A model generated the notes under the pieces. That model saw nothing but the letters and a program-made list of their open reading frames with translations. It had not been told where the DNA came from and searched no databases. A stretch of 64,000 nt of DNA from Alloscardovia omnicolens DSM 21503 (GTDB taxonomy: Bacteria; Actinomycetota; Actinomycetes; Actinomycetales; Bifidobacteriaceae). The position numbers were made by a program, and so were the translations under genes. The stretch spans positions 62,001-126,000 of the forward strand of contig NZ_ATVB01000003.1 of assembly GCF_000420505.1 (NCBI RefSeq). Direction: 5' to 3'. This document shows positions 54,434 through 64,000 of this stretch, one piece after another. Within the stretch, counting starts at the first letter, position 1. Each line of letters begins with the position of its first letter.

Positions 54434-57400
54434 TTATGCTTTATCTAGCTCATGCAAACGCTGTGCATGCTCTTGAATAGAAGCAATATCGTAATCAGCA
54501 GTCTTTACCGCTTCAATAGCAATCAAAGCAGCGAGGAATTCCGTAGCCGTTGTGAACTGAGGCAAATCAGCAGCAATTGCAGCTGCACGGATTGAATAAC
54601 CATCTGAACGCGAGCTACGAGAGCTTGGCGTATTCAAAATTAAATCAATCTTTCCTTCTTCAATCAGCTGAACAACGTTCTTTCCAGTGCTTCCTGGCAC
54701 GCGCTCCTGCTGCATATCATCGCTATCATTAACGCGAGTAAGCTTGTCAACCACCTGCACATCCATGCCGTAACGACGCAAAACAGAAGCTGTTCCTTCT
54801 GTTGCCAGCAGCTTAAAGCCGAGCTCCAATAAACGGGCAGCCATCAAAGGTAACTGTCGTTTATCTGTATCGTTCACAGAAATAAACACATTACCGCCTG
54901 TTGGCAATCCTGTGTCGTAGGCTGCAATCTGGCTCTTCGCAAAAGCGTGTGGGAAATCGCGGTCGAAGCCCATAACTTCACCAGTAGAACGCATTTCTGG
55001 CCCCAAAATAACGTCAACTGTTTTACCAGCTTCAGTGCGGAAGCGCTTAAATGGTAATACTGCTTCCTTAACTGCTACTGGCTGCCCTGGGCGAATATCT
55101 CCGCCATCGCCTTCTGGCAAAAGCAACCCGAGCTTACGAGAGTCAGCGATTGTTTCGCCTGCCATAATACGAGCAGCAGCTTTAGCTAAGGCTGTTCCTG
55201 TTGCCTTAGATGCGAATGGCACAGTTCGCGAAGCACGAGGGTTAGCCTCAATCACATATAAGGTGTTGCTCATAAAAGCAAACTGCACATTAATCAAACC
55301 GCGCACACCCACACCTTCAGCAATAGCCAAAGTTGCTTCACGCAAGCGCTTAATCTGTGAATCAGACAGTGTGTTTGGAGGAAGGGTGCAAGCCGCGTCA
55401 CCAGAATGCACGCCGGCTTCTTCAATATGCTCCATAATGCCGCCCACATACAGCTCATGACCGTCATAGAGAGCATCAACATCAACTTCAATCGCGTCAG
55501 ACAAGAACTTGTCAATAAGCAAAGGCGATGGCAGACGACCGGAGACCACGCGGTCTGCTTGCGCTTCCTTAAGAGCACGGTTTACATACTCCTTAAGCTG
55601 CGAGTCTTCGAAAACAATCTCCATACCGCGGCCGCCCAAAACATAAGATGGGCGCACAAGCACTGGATAACCGATGGAATGAGCAGCTTGCAAAGCCTCA
55701 TCGAAAGACAAAGCTGTGCCATAGCGAGGAGCGTTCAAGCCCTTTCCATCCAAAACTTCACCGAAAAGCTCACGGTTTTCAGCCAAATCAATAGCCTCTG
55801 GAGTAGTACCCAAAATTGGAACACCGGCAGCCTTCAATCGAGCGGCAAGCGACAACGGAGTTTGTCCACCAAGCTGCACAATCACGCCCTTAACAGGACC
55901 TTGCTTGAGTTCAGCATGGTAGATTTCAAGCACATCTTCGAAGGTTAATGGTTCGAAGTAAAGACGATCAGAAATATCGTAATCAGTAGATACTGTTTCA
56001 GGATTGCAATTGACCATAATGGTGTCGTAATCCTTGCCCAGCTCCTGAACAGCATGCACACAGGTGTAGTCAAATTCAATACCCTGACCAATTCGGTTTG
56101 GACCAGAGCCGAGAATAATAACTGCTTCACGTTCACGCTTCTTCAGCTCAGTTTCCTGAGCGTATGTGGAGTAATAGTATGGCGTCACAGCATCGAATTC
56201 TGCAGCGCAAGTATCTACTGTTTTGTAAACCGGGCGAATACCGTAGTTCTTACGCAATTCGCGCACAACATCTTCGCCAGTATCTCCCATGCCACGCAAG
56301 TGGGAAATCTGAACATCAGACAAACCTGCTTTCTTAGCAGTGCGTAACAGTTCTGGACTTAATGCTTCAGCAGCTTTCACGTCCATAGCAATTGCGTTAA
56401 TCTGCATAAGCTGATCAATAAACCATGGATCAATCTTCGTTGCATCAAAAATCTGCTCTAAGGTAGCTCCACCCCAGATAGCGCGCATAAGCTGCAAATA
56501 GCGGTGCTCTGTCGGAACACTAATAGCGCTCAACAGTTCTGCTATCTCTTCTTGGCTAGGAACTTCGCCATCCCAGCTAAAGGTTGCGTGACGCTTATCG
56601 ATGGAGCGCATTGCTTTACCCAAGGATTCTTGGAAGTTTCCAGCCAGAGCCATAGCCTCGCCCACAGACTTCATGGATGTGGTTAAGGTATCGTCTGCAC
56701 CTGGGAACTTTTCAAAAGCAAAACGAGGAATCTTGGTAACCACGTAGTCAATGGTTGGTTCGAAGCATGCAGGAGTAGACTGCGTAATATCGTTACGAAT
56801 TTCGTCGAGAGTATAGCCCAAAGCAAGCTTGGCAGCAATCTTTGCAATAGGGTAACCCGTTGCCTTCGACGCCAATGCGGAGGAACGAGATACACGTGGA
56901 TTCATTTCAATAACCACAATGCGTCCGTTGCGTGGGTTCACAGCGAACTGAATATTACATCCACCTGTATCTACGCCCACACCGCGGATAATAGCAATAC
57001 CAATATCACGCAGCTTCTGATACTCACGGTCGGTGAGGGTAAATACTGGCGCTACGGTAATCGAATCGCCTGTATGCACGCCCACTGGGTCTACGTTTTC
57101 GATTGGGCAGACCACAACCACGTTATCGTTGCGGTCGCGCATCAGCTCGAGCTCATATTCCTTCCAACCTTCCAAGCCTTCTTCGATAAGCACTTCGTTA
57201 GTTGGAGAATAGTGCAAACCTGCGCCTGCAATACGATGCAAGTCTTCGAGGTTGCGCGCAATACCGGAGCCCAAACCACCCATGGTAAAGCTTGGACGCA
57301 CAACAACTGGGTAACCCAGTTCCTCGTTTACAATGCGTTCTACTTCTTCCATAGAATGGGCAATAAAGGAGCGAGCAGAGTCTCCCCCAGCTTCCGTAAC

Positions 57401-57805
57401 CACCTGCTTAAAGAGCTCGCGGTCTTCACCACGGTCGATTGCTTCCAAGGATGCGCCAATAAGTTCAACATTATATTTCTCGAGAACGCCTGCCTGGCCT
57501 AAAGCAATAGCAGCGTTCAATGCTGTTTGACCGCCCAAAGTAGGCAGCAGTGCGTCTGGGCGTTCCTTCGCAATAATGCGCTCCAAAATAGGAACCGACA
57601 GCGGCTCAATGTAGGTAGCATCAGCCATTTCTGGGTCAGTCATGATTGTTGCTGGGTTCGAGTTCACCAAAATAACGCGAACGCCTTCTTCTCGCAGAAC
57701 GCGACATGCCTGAGTACCGGAATAATCAAACTCTGCAGCCTGACCGATCACAATAGGACCAGAACCGATAACCATAACGGATGTAATGTCTGTGCGCTTT
57801 GGCAT
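54434..57805 (-). CDS. carB: Carbamoyl-phosphate synthase large chain
   Basis: 1123 residues, slightly longer than the ~1070 of E. coli. It makes carbamoyl phosphate for pyrimidines and arginine. Two ATP-grasp halves: [20 protein letters not shown] and [19 protein letters not shown] start them. The C-terminal MGS-like allosteric domain includes [12 protein letters not shown] and [17 protein letters not shown]. It follows carA by 29 bp and is the last gene of the efp-nusB-carA-carB unit. Confidence 0.98.
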   Translation of the reverse strand: MPKRTDITSVMVIGSGPIVIGQAAEFDYSGTQACRVLREEGVRVILVNSNPATIMTDPEMADATYIEPLSVPILERIIAKERPDALLPTLGGQTALNAAIALGQAGVLEKYNVELIGASLEAIDRGEDRELFKQVVTEAGGDSARSFIAHSMEEVERIVNEELGYPVVVRPSFTMGGLGSGIARNLEDLHRIAGAGLHYSPTNEVLIEEGLEGWKEYELELMRDRNDNVVVVCPIENVDPVGVHTGDSITVAPVFTLTDREYQKLRDIGIAIIRGVGVDTGGCNIQFAVNPRNGRIVVIEMNPRVSRSSALASKATGYPIAKIAAKLALGYTLDEIRNDITQSTPACFEPTIDYVVTKIPRFAFEKFPGADDTLTTSMKSVGEAMALAGNFQESLGKAMRSIDKRHATFSWDGEVPSQEEIAELLSAISVPTEHRYLQLMRAIWGGATLEQIFDATKIDPWFIDQLMQINAIAMDVKAAEALSPELLRTAKKAGLSDVQISHLRGMGDTGEDVVRELRKNYGIRPVYKTVDTCAAEFDAVTPYYYSTYAQETELKKREREAVIILGSGPNRIGQGIEFDYTCVHAVQELGKDYDTIMVNCNPETVSTDYDISDRLYFEPLTFEDVLEIYHAELKQGPVKGVIVQLGGQTPLSLAARLKAAGVPILGTTPEAIDLAENRELFGEVLDGKGLNAPRYGTALSFDEALQAAHSIGYPVLVRPSYVLGGRGMEIVFEDSQLKEYVNRALKEAQADRVVSGRLPSPLLIDKFLSDAIEVDVDALYDGHELYVGGIMEHIEEAGVHSGDAACTLPPNTLSDSQIKRLREATLAIAEGVGVRGLINVQFAFMSNTLYVIEANPRASRTVPFASKATGTALAKAAARIMAGETIADSRKLGLLLPEGDGGDIRPGQPVAVKEAVLPFKRFRTEAGKTVDVILGPEMRSTGEVMGFDRDFPHAFAKSQIAAYDTGLPTGGNVFISVNDTDKRQLPLMAARLLELGFKLLATEGTASVLRRYGMDVQVVDKLTRVNDSDDMQQERVPGSTGKNVVQLIEEGKIDLILNTPSSRSSRSDGYSIRAAAIAADLPQFTTATEFLAALIAIEAVKTADYDIASIQEHAQRLHELDKA

Positions 57806-57834
57806 GGATTTTCCTCTCTATCGTTTCGACTGTC

Positions 57835-59070
57835 TTAGTTCTGCTTGTTCTGCGCGTGGCGAGCGCGAGCGTTCTTCATCTGCTCGACGAAACGGTCGAA
57901 CAAGTAACCTGCATCGTGTGGACCAGCTGCTGCTTCTGGATGATACTGTACCGAGAAAGCAGGAATGTCCAGACACTGCAAGCCTTCCACCACGTTATCA
58001 TTAAGATCGATATGGCTTACTTGCACTCGACCGTAGTGACCGTTACCGAACGGGCTTGGAACTGGATTGCCTTGAGGAGCGTCTACAGCAAAACCGTGAT
58101 TATGTGCGGTTACTTCCACTTTTCCTGTGGTGAGATCTTGTACTGGCTGATTAACACCGCGATGACCGAACTTGAGCTTATACGTGCCGAAACCAAGAGC
58201 ACGACCAAGAAGCTGATTACCAAAGCAGATACCGAAGAATGGAATATTAGCGTCGAGGACCTTACGCAATTGTTCAACCTCGAAATCAGCTGTGGCAGGG
58301 TCGCCAGGGCCGTTGGAGAAGAAAACGCCATCTGGGTTAAGAGCCGCAATGTCTTCGAAGCTGGAGTTCGCTGGCAATACATGTACGCAGCAGCCTCGCT
58401 CAGCCATGCGATATGGGCTCATAGCTTTAACACCCAAGTCTAAGGAGACTACGGTATACAGCGGATCCTTGCCTTCGAACTCGCCTTGAGGTTCAACTAC
58501 ATATGTGCTGTCTGTTGATACTTCTTGAGAGAGATTAGCGCCGCTCATTAGTGGAGAGCTTTTTACGACGTCTAGTAAATCTTCGACGCGTTTTAAGCGT
58601 CCTGTTTCATCTACCAGAGCCTGACCAGAGAAAATACCTGCACGCATAACACCTGCAGAGCGCAAGTGACGTACCAGTTTGCGCGTATCAATATCTGCGA
58701 TACCTACAATGCCGTAGGTGTTCAAATCGGCATCCAAACTGCGCTGTGCACGCCAATTAGAAATATGGGTAGCAGGATCTCGAACTACGTATCCTGCTAC
58801 CCATATTTTGGAAGACTCAACGTCTTCATCATTTACACCGGTATTGCCAATATGCGGGAATGTTTGCACCACAATCTGACGAGCATATGACGGATCAGTC
58901 AATGTTTCCTGATAACCCGTCATAGCGGTGGAGAAAACAATTTCACCCGTGGTGACGCCCTGCGCACCATATGGGCTTCCCACATATACGTTTCCATCTT
59001 CAAGCACCAATACGGCATTGTGGATGGAATAGATATCTGGACTAATAGTGGCCGAATCTTGGCTGTTCAC
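57835..59070 (-). CDS. carA: Carbamoyl-phosphate synthase small chain
   Basis: 411 residues. Glutaminase subunit: N-terminal CPSase domain ([19 protein letters not shown]) and class I amidotransferase domain with nucleophile Cys in [12 protein letters not shown] and catalytic [10 protein letters not shown]. The usual GICLGHQ reads GICFGNQ, as in several actinobacteria. GTG start with AGGAGG seven bases upstream. Confidence 0.97.
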   Translation of the reverse strand: MNSQDSATISPDIYSIHNAVLVLEDGNVYVGSPYGAQGVTTGEIVFSTAMTGYQETLTDPSYARQIVVQTFPHIGNTGVNDEDVESSKIWVAGYVVRDPATHISNWRAQRSLDADLNTYGIVGIADIDTRKLVRHLRSAGVMRAGIFSGQALVDETGRLKRVEDLLDVVKSSPLMSGANLSQEVSTDSTYVVEPQGEFEGKDPLYTVVSLDLGVKAMSPYRMAERGCCVHVLPANSSFEDIAALNPDGVFFSNGPGDPATADFEVEQLRKVLDANIPFFGICFGNQLLGRALGFGTYKLKFGHRGVNQPVQDLTTGKVEVTAHNHGFAVDAPQGNPVPSPFGNGHYGRVQVSHIDLNDNVVEGLQCLDIPAFSVQYHPEAAAGPHDAGYLFDRFVEQMKNARARHAQNKQN

Positions 59071-59101
59071 ACATGCCTCCTAGAGCTTGTTGTGATGGCG
59101 T

Positions 59102-59830
59102 TTAATTATCGGAGTTCAACGCCTCGTCTGTATTGTTATGCGGATCTGGGAACGCATCTTCATTCTTAGATTCCGAAGACTCTGTGGACTCCGCGAAATC
59201 TACGGACTCAGTGGACTCCGTAGAATCTGCTGAATCCTCAGACGAAGTATTGGAAATGCTAAAATCAGCGAAAGAAAGATTGGAAAGATTTGTTTCGCTG
59301 CGTGTATTCTCTCCTGATGTTTCAGATGTCGAGCTAGTATCAGCTTGTGCTTCTTCTTCGTCTTTCTGAGCTTGAGCAGCAGCTTCAGCAGCACGCTTTT
59401 CTTGCCACTCAATTTCTTCCGTACGAATAGCGTCAGCATTCTTCTCAACTGTGCTGAGCACACCGAAGAGTAAATCTGGAGTATCGTCACCTGCATATGT
59501 TTTAGCTAATGCAATCGCTTCATTAATAGCTACTCCGGCTGGGATTTCATCGTTATATACGATTTCCCAAGCAGCCATGCGAGCCAAATTGCGGTCAACT
59601 GCAGGCATCCTTTTCACCTCCCACGACTCAAGTGCGTCACCGAGAGCCTTGTCTAGGGTGCGTCGATGAGCTGATACCCCGTGCACAATCTCAATGGCAT
59701 AGTCTGGAAGTGGAGTTTGAGCGCCTGGATACGCAATACGCTCAGTTAAGAGGTCAGTAAATTCCTGACCTCTTACATCAGCTTCAAAAAGCGTATTCAG
59801 CGCGCGCTTACGAGCAGTGGAACGTGCCAT
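59102..59830 (-). CDS. nusB: Transcription antitermination protein NusB with long acidic tail
   Basis: 242 residues. Residues 1-~145 are the NusB RNA-binding fold (ARSTARKRALNTLFEADVRG; PAVDRNLARMAAWEI; VAINEAIALAKTYAGDDTP). It helps form rRNA antitermination complexes. The remaining ~95 residues are Ala/Glu-rich helix and then a Ser/Glu/Asp-rich disordered tail with repeated STES and SVDFAEST units, not part of typical ~140-160-residue NusB. It lies 32 bp after efp and 31 bp before carA. Confidence 0.94.
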   Translation of the reverse strand: MARSTARKRALNTLFEADVRGQEFTDLLTERIAYPGAQTPLPDYAIEIVHGVSAHRRTLDKALGDALESWEVKRMPAVDRNLARMAAWEIVYNDEIPAGVAINEAIALAKTYAGDDTPDLLFGVLSTVEKNADAIRTEEIEWQEKRAAEAAAQAQKDEEEAQADTSSTSETSGENTRSETNLSNLSFADFSISNTSSEDSADSTESTESVDFAESTESSESKNEDAFPDPHNNTDEALNSDN

Positions 59831-59862
59831 ATTAAATAGTGGTCCTTAAGTTCCTACTCGTT

Positions 59863-60426
59863 TTAGTTTTCGCGTCCAAGGTAGTCGCCGGAGCGAGTAT
59901 CTACCTTCAAACGGTCACCTTCATTAATAAACAGTGGAACCTGAATCTCTGCACCAGTTTCCATAGTTGCTGGCTTAGTTCCTGCAGAGGAACGGTTGCC
60001 CTGCAAACCTGGCTCAGTGTGAGATACAGTCAAGATTACAGATGCTGGAAGTTCCACAGACAATGGGTTGCCATCATGGAAAGATACGATGCAGTCAGTA
60101 CCTTCAAGCAGGAACTTCTCAGAGTCACCAATCAAAGTTTCTGGAATGAAAACCTGATCATAAGTGGTCATATCCATAAAGACGAAGCTATCGCCATCCT
60201 TGTAGGAATACTGCAGAGTACGGTTATCTACAGTTTCGAATTCCATCTTCATACCAGCGTTAAAAGTCTTGTCAACAATCTTGCCGGTGAGCACTTCCTT
60301 AATCTTGGTACGAACGAAAGCAGGACCCTTACCTGGCTTAACATGCTGGAACTCAATAACGCTCCACAGCTTGCCATCAAGATTAATAACGGATCCATTC
60401 TTAATATCATTAGAAGTCTGTGCCAC
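59863..60426 (-). CDS. efp: Translation elongation factor P
   Basis: 187 residues, canonical length. It rescues ribosomes stalled at polyproline. The KOW-like domain I carries the loop [10 protein letters not shown], whose lysine contacts the P-site tRNA. Ends [12 protein letters not shown] 60426 ([11 protein letters not shown] start, AGGTG upstream) is chosen over a start three codons earlier. First gene of the efp-nusB-carA-carB unit. Confidence 0.97.
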   Translation of the reverse strand: MAQTSNDIKNGSVINLDGKLWSVIEFQHVKPGKGPAFVRTKIKEVLTGKIVDKTFNAGMKMEFETVDNRTLQYSYKDGDSFVFMDMTTYDQVFIPETLIGDSEKFLLEGTDCIVSFHDGNPLSVELPASVILTVSHTEPGLQGNRSSAGTKPATMETGAEIQVPLFINEGDRLKVDTRSGDYLGREN

Positions 60427-60747
60427 TAAAATCACCTATTCAAACGTCGTTTTAGTATTCAACGATTAGTCATTAATTCAAAATCTTTCTCATTATGCCA
60501 TATCCCCACTACTGGGCAAGTTAGCCGTGTTGCAGGTGTCAGTCAGTCTGTTGATAGTTTGGCGGTAGTTATGGATGATTATATGTAGAAACTTTTCAGC
60601 TTGAGCGAAAATATATTGTCTGTGCTACTATTTCTGTTTAGATGTTTTTGATTTTGTATATCTACTCGTTATATAGCTAAAGCATCGTACAAGAAAATCG
60701 TTGAAATCGTCCATACGAAGACCCTAGCGGGCATTTAAGGGGATATT
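60427..60747. other. Divergent region efp-NlpC/P60
   Basis: 321 bases, AT-rich. Apart from a possible promoter (60601-60631) and a ~116-base leader before the TTG start, nothing definite is seen. I could not match the leader to a known riboswitch such as the c-di-AMP class often found before cell-wall hydrolase genes. Confidence 0.55.
60601..60631 (+). promoter_or_regulatory. Possible promoter of NlpC/P60 gene
   Basis: TTGAGC (60601-60606), 19 bases, TACTAT (60626-60631), with TGTGC before the -10. Confidence 0.35.
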
Positions 60748-61740
60748 TTGAGCTCAGGAAAGCATCGCGCAAGCTCCGCTTCTGCACCAGTAACACCTTT
60801 TAATACCCATTCAGCTTTCTTTAAGGCATCGCGAGTTTTTGCTAATAATAGAATGAGATTCAAGATTGGCGCTGTTGCTATTTCTTCTCTTCTTGTTGTT
60901 GCTCTTGCTGGTTCCACAGCATCTAACTTTGCTAACGCTACCGGCGCAGGAGTCGTTTCTGCATCTGGCGTATCTCGTAGTGAAGAGCGTTCCAGCTTAA
61001 CTCAGGAAACAGCTACTGTTAGCTATGTTCAAGGTGATGAATGGAGTTTAAGCTCTGATAGTTCTGCAGTAACTGTGAAGTATGAAATGACTCCTGATCA
61101 GAGCGCTGCACGAGATAAGCTTGTATCTGCATATAACACTGCACAGGCTGAGTATGGTACATTAAGCTCTGCTTCTTCGAGTACTTTGAAGGCTTTGGCT
61201 GATGCTTTGAACACTGCAGCAGGTCATTTAGCTGATACCACGAACTCCGCAGATACTTATAACTCTGATATATCCTCATTGAATGGCACTTTGTCTAAAG
61301 CAAAGTCTAGTCATAACTCTGCTCGTTCTGCAGCTGCATCAAGTTCCTCTTCTTCTGCTGGATCATTTACCGGCACAGTATCTGGATCTGGTTCCGGCGT
61401 TGACGTAGCAAACTATAGTCTGCAGTTTGTGGGCGCTCCTTACTCTTGGGGTGGCAATACTCCAGCGGGTTGGGATTGCTCCGGTTTCGTTCAGTATGTC
61501 TATTCCCACTTTGGCGTAAGCTTGCCTCGCACTTCGGGTGCGCAGGCAGGAGTTGGTGTTGCTGTTGCATCTCTTGCAGAGGCTCAGCCTGGAGATATTA
61601 TTGCTAACGGCATGCATGCAGCTATTTACATTGGCAATGGCATGGTCATGAACGCTATGAATTACGGACTGGGCACAAAGACTGCTCCAGTATCCTACGC
61701 TTTCAGTGGTAGCTATTCCATTCGCCGCGTATTGAGCTAA
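60748..61740 (+). CDS. Secreted NlpC/P60 peptidoglycan hydrolase
   Basis: 330 residues. The N-terminus has a basic region followed by a hydrophobic signal or anchor (about 38-62) ending ASNFANA. A helical middle region (about 105-195) and a Ser/Gly-rich linker come next. The C-terminal NlpC/P60 domain carries GWDCSGFVQYVYSHFG (catalytic Cys) and MHAAIYIGNG (catalytic His). It cleaves peptide stems of peptidoglycan. Start is TTG 60748, supported by AAGGGG five bases before; no ATG in frame gives the basic N-region. Monocistronic. Confidence 0.9.
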   Translation: MSSGKHRASSASAPVTPFNTHSAFFKASRVFANNRMRFKIGAVAISSLLVVALAGSTASNFANATGAGVVSASGVSRSEERSSLTQETATVSYVQGDEWSLSSDSSAVTVKYEMTPDQSAARDKLVSAYNTAQAEYGTLSSASSSTLKALADALNTAAGHLADTTNSADTYNSDISSLNGTLSKAKSSHNSARSAAASSSSSSAGSFTGTVSGSGSGVDVANYSLQFVGAPYSWGGNTPAGWDCSGFVQYVYSHFGVSLPRTSGAQAGVGVAVASLAEAQPGDIIANGMHAAIYIGNGMVMNAMNYGLGTKTAPVSYAFSGSYSIRRVLS

Positions 61741-61784
61741 ACAGCATTGATTTTACCTATTTTTAGGTTTTGTATAAAAGGTAT

Positions 61785-61817
61785 AAAGGAGCCAGTTCTG
61801 TGTGAGCTGGCTCCTTT
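61785..61817 (+). terminator. Terminator of NlpC/P60 gene
   Basis: 14-bp arms with one wobble (61785-61798 and 61804-61817), loop TGTGT. Confidence 0.8.
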
Positions 61818-61869
61818 GCATATGGACGGATTGACGAATTGACGAATCAGCACATCTGTTATCTTGTAA

Positions 61870-62465
61870 AAGGGTTCTTCGGACTTAGCGGGGATTCAGG
61901 GAGGATGTGTTATCCAGTCAGTTCCCGTTGATTCCCTAACAGTCATGTGTCAAGACATCGTTCCGATGAAGATGGTTTGGCTAATTATGTTTTTACTTCA
62001 TAAGTGAATGTCGATACGCGCAACCGATATGCCAGTTTTGAAGCCATTTTTTGCCCATCAAAACTGGCATAACAGGTGCATTAATCGGTTAAGCAGAATG
62101 GGTGAGAGTAAGAGTTCTTCGAATTTAACGAGGTGTGTAGATTGTAGGTTCGTGAAAGTTGCTAGCGCCGCACGCACACAACGCCCACGTCCAAAAATCA
62201 GATGAAATGAGCGCCTAGGAGTGCGTGAAAGTTGTCAGTGCCGAACGCTAACAATATGTGCACTCAAAAAACCTCTCAATTCCCACTCATGAGATACGCC
62301 AGCGTTGAGAGTGATTTCAGTCCTCGCTCGTGCGCGGAATCATAGAACGCTATACCAAGTCACGTTTCACGAATCACTCAAGCCCCTACGCGCTGCAATA
62401 ATAAACAAATGAAATGATCTGTATTAAACAAAAGCCCCGCTAAAATACTTAGAACCACAAATCTT
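61870..62465 (+). repeat. Dispersed structured repeat, copy 2
   Basis: Second copy of the element at 20728-21060, longer by an internal insertion. The core 62011-62100 is nearly identical. The hairpin arms are 13 bp here (62029-62041 and 62058-62070) with the loop changed. The inserted part contains two copies of a 35-bp unit (62150-62184 and 62223-62255). It fills most of the 732-base gap between the NlpC/P60 gene and mtnN. Confidence 0.7.
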
Positions 62466-62472
62466 GTTTTTC

Positions 62473-63300
62473 TTATTCTTCAGCAAGTAACTTATCTGCT
62501 AGTTCACAAGCAACCTGAGCTGCTAAACCTGCGGCTGTTATCATAGCGTCTTTATGGTTATTTAGCTCTTCATAAGCTTCACCGCAGTCATTGCTATTCG
62601 AACGAATAATCAAACTTTCTATCTCGTTTTTATAACACACATGCACAACAGCTGCGCCTTCCATTTCCTCAGCGTCAGCGCCATCTTGCGAAATAAAGTC
62701 AGATAATACGGCTGGATCAGTGCTAAAAATATTGCTCGAAGCAATGGTTCCCACCGTAAAGCGATGGTCTGAAAGATTAGAAGAATAATTTTTGAGATTA
62801 TCAGAAGGTATGCGAATACCCTCCTCGGTGTACATTGCAGATGCAGCATCCGCAGTGTCTGCATTATTAGCCACAGCAGTCATACTATGTGAGCGCACAA
62901 CTCCCAAGGCTAAGTTAATCAGGCGTTCTGAACCTGGGAAGCTTTCCATATATGGCGCATCTTCGGCAATAATTGCTCTATCGCATTCTTCATACACGGT
63001 AGTACCGCCGAGCACAATATCCCCAAAGCCCAAGCGAGCGTTTAAGTTCCCAGCTATACCTGTGAAAAGCAAAGCATCTGGAGCACTATCAGCGTGCGCA
63101 CGTGCAATAAGAATCAAAGTCTGCGCAGCGGCTGCACAATTAGTCAATCCCATACCACCGAAAGCACTGAAAACATGGTTCTTGCCATCATGGTAATGCA
63201 TAATATCCAAACCGCCGGATTGCAGAAGTTTTCCAGGAAAACGCTTGCGCACAGGTTGTATTTCTTTTTCTAATGCACTCATCACAATAATCGTGGTCAT
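62473..63300 (-). CDS. mtnN: 5'-methylthioadenosine/S-adenosylhomocysteine nucleosidase
   Basis: 275 residues. It hydrolyses MTA and SAH to adenine and thioribose products, recycling SAM by-products. Phosphorylase fold with TGIAGNLN and the active-site EEMEGAAVVHVC. Starts MTTIIVMSALEKEI. ATG 63300 lies seven bases after a -10-like TACTAT (63313-63308, minus strand), suggesting a leaderless mRNA; ATG 63309 is the alternative. Internal Ala/Asp-rich insert around 120-140. Confidence 0.9.
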   Translation of the reverse strand: MTTIIVMSALEKEIQPVRKRFPGKLLQSGGLDIMHYHDGKNHVFSAFGGMGLTNCAAAAQTLILIARAHADSAPDALLFTGIAGNLNARLGFGDIVLGGTTVYEECDRAIIAEDAPYMESFPGSERLINLALGVVRSHSMTAVANNADTADAASAMYTEEGIRIPSDNLKNYSSNLSDHRFTVGTIASSNIFSTDPAVLSDFISQDGADAEEMEGAAVVHVCYKNEIESLIIRSNSNDCGEAYEELNNHKDAMITAAGLAAQVACELADKLLAEE

Positions 63301-63697
63301 GACGACCATAGTAACACCGAGACCGCGCTTCTATCGGTCAGTGCGCAAAGCAGTGCTCAAGTCAGTGGGCAGGTGAGACGGCAAAGCAGCACGCAAAACA
63401 GCAAGTATGTGAGAATGCAAAGCTAGGCATCGAACAAAGTAAGCGTGCAAGTCAGTACATAAGATTGCCTACGAATGCCGCGAGCCATCGAGAAAAAACA
63501 TGTCAAAAGCGCGTCAAGAAAACTGCAAAGTATCAAGAAAAGTATCAAGTGAAACATCAAGAAAGCCCCCTCTAAATAGTGAAAAATCTCACGTATACCC
63601 CAATTATTCACGAATTTTCTACGTTCTTCCCAGCCCATTTCCAGTTTATGCATACAGCTGTCTGTACAATGGAAAGCTGGAAATGAAAAGGATAGGT
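63301..63697. other. Intergenic region upstream of final partial gene
   Basis: 397 bases with no credible gene. It contains imperfect short repeats of the ATCAAGAAAA/GTATCAAG type (63517-63566). A 9-bp inverted repeat CATTTCCAG (63636-63644) and CTGGAAATG (63677-63685) brackets a possible -10 TACAAT (63665-63670). Confidence 0.55.
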
Positions 63698-64000
63698 ATG
63701 CAAACTCTTCAATTCGCGTCTATTGTTCGCACTATTTCTCAGGCTACGAATCGTTCTCTTGCCGGAACGCGCGTATTCGTCGCATCAGATTTTCAGGAAG
63801 TGCAACCAGATAATTTTGAGGTGGCAGCAGCCGAATGGGGTCTCCGCCTTGTCCATGACGAAGCCGAAAGCACCTCCTGCCCTATTATTCTTCACTCAAC
63901 ATATGCACAGGTTGATGGAACGAGCATGGCGTATTCGCAAACTGGTATGTCTTTTGCTCAACCTTTAACCGCGCAGGAAAATATTGATCGCGCCCGTGCA
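63698..64000 (+). CDS. Unrecognised protein (partial, 3' end missing)
   Basis: ATG 63698 with AAAGGATAGG upstream; open to the window end (101 residues seen). Begins MQTLQFASIVRTISQATNRS and continues LAGTRVFVASDFQEVQPD. It looks soluble with mixed helix and strand. I do not recognise the family. The flanking inverted repeat suggests a regulated promoter. Confidence 0.65.
   Translation, partial: MQTLQFASIVRTISQATNRSLAGTRVFVASDFQEVQPDNFEVAAAEWGLRLVHDEAESTSCPIILHSTYAQVDGTSMAYSQTGMSFAQPLTAQENIDRARA

Noticed and set aside
57799-58443. 214-codon plus-strand ORF antisense to carA
   Set aside because: Completely opposite a conserved gene, with no recognisable features.
60632-60747. c-di-AMP riboswitch before the NlpC/P60 gene
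   Set aside because: Context would suit it, but the conserved sequence blocks of that class were not found in the leader.
63517-63566. Short repeated ATCAAGAAAA units as a CRISPR array
   Set aside because: Units are short, irregular and lack unique spacers of constant length.

Overview
The window looks like a chromosome segment of a Bifidobacteriaceae-type actinobacterium (a Bifidobacterium, Alloscardovia or Gardnerella relative). The evidence is the gene content and order: an efp-nusB-carA-carB block, rpoZ-metK-priA-fmt-rsmB, a pupylation locus (ARC, Dop, Pup, PafA) with no proteasome genes beside it, an actinobacterial-type PriA without helicase motifs, and a PhoPR-like two-component pair. 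Base composition looks moderate, neither very GC-rich nor very AT-rich; I did not compute it. No tRNA, rRNA, CRISPR array, transposase or phage gene was seen.

Layout. 1-2.8 kb: end of a RibU-like ECF substrate-binding gene and a three-domain ECF energizing protein. 3.1-8.2 kb: clpC, a universal stress protein, a DUF3027 protein and a cold-shock-domain protein. 8.3-11.6 kb: PhoPR-like kinase and regulator, diverging from a WXG100 secretion substrate. 11.7-15.1 kb: groEL, a LytR_C membrane protein and ung. 15.2-20.6 kb: an operon of moxR, DUF58, a small membrane protein, two VWA proteins and a small coiled-coil membrane protein. 20.7-23.0 kb: a dispersed repeat, then a two-gene unit encoding a W-x-G protein and an alpha/beta hydrolase with a YxxxE motif. 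23.0-27.6 kb: purB, a large LPG-synthase-like membrane protein and hup. 27.7-33.6 kb: the pupylation locus, including a phosphatase-like gene with an altered active site. 33.7-41.1 kb: serB, rsmB, fmt, priA, metK and rpoZ. 41.5-51.0 kb: ilvD, a divergent Fic protein, an epimerase, a nucleoside hydrolase/ribokinase pair with a LacI regulator, and an L,D-transpeptidase. 51.2-54.3 kb: a flavin reductase, gmk, and a plus-strand cassette of a 16-residue peptide, a helical protein and an MFS exporter. 54.4-60.4 kb: carB, carA, nusB and efp. 60.7-64 kb: an NlpC/P60 hydrolase, a second copy of the dispersed repeat, MTA/SAH nucleosidase and a partial unknown gene.

How the parts fit. Two candidate systems stand out. 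(1) A nearly identical 30-nt element lies upstream of the WXG100 gene (11175-11204) and upstream of the W-x-G/hydrolase pair (21102-21131). It contains TTCACA-type direct repeats, and the first copy lies in the divergent promoter region of the PhoP-like regulator. This suggests a regulon of type VII-like secretion substrates. The pair looks built to share the bipartite export signal, with W-x-G on one partner and YxxxE on the other. (2) The peptide/MFS cassette at 52.4-54.3 kb starts with a perfect 12-bp inverted repeat over its likely -10 region. It interrupts the gene neighbourhood that joins carB to gmk in other actinobacteria. Stress-gene control is also visible: HspR-like HAIR boxes before clpC and groEL, and a CIRCE-like element before groEL. 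Two families of intergenic repeats were found by eye. Identity figures come from hand alignment; nothing was searched against a database.
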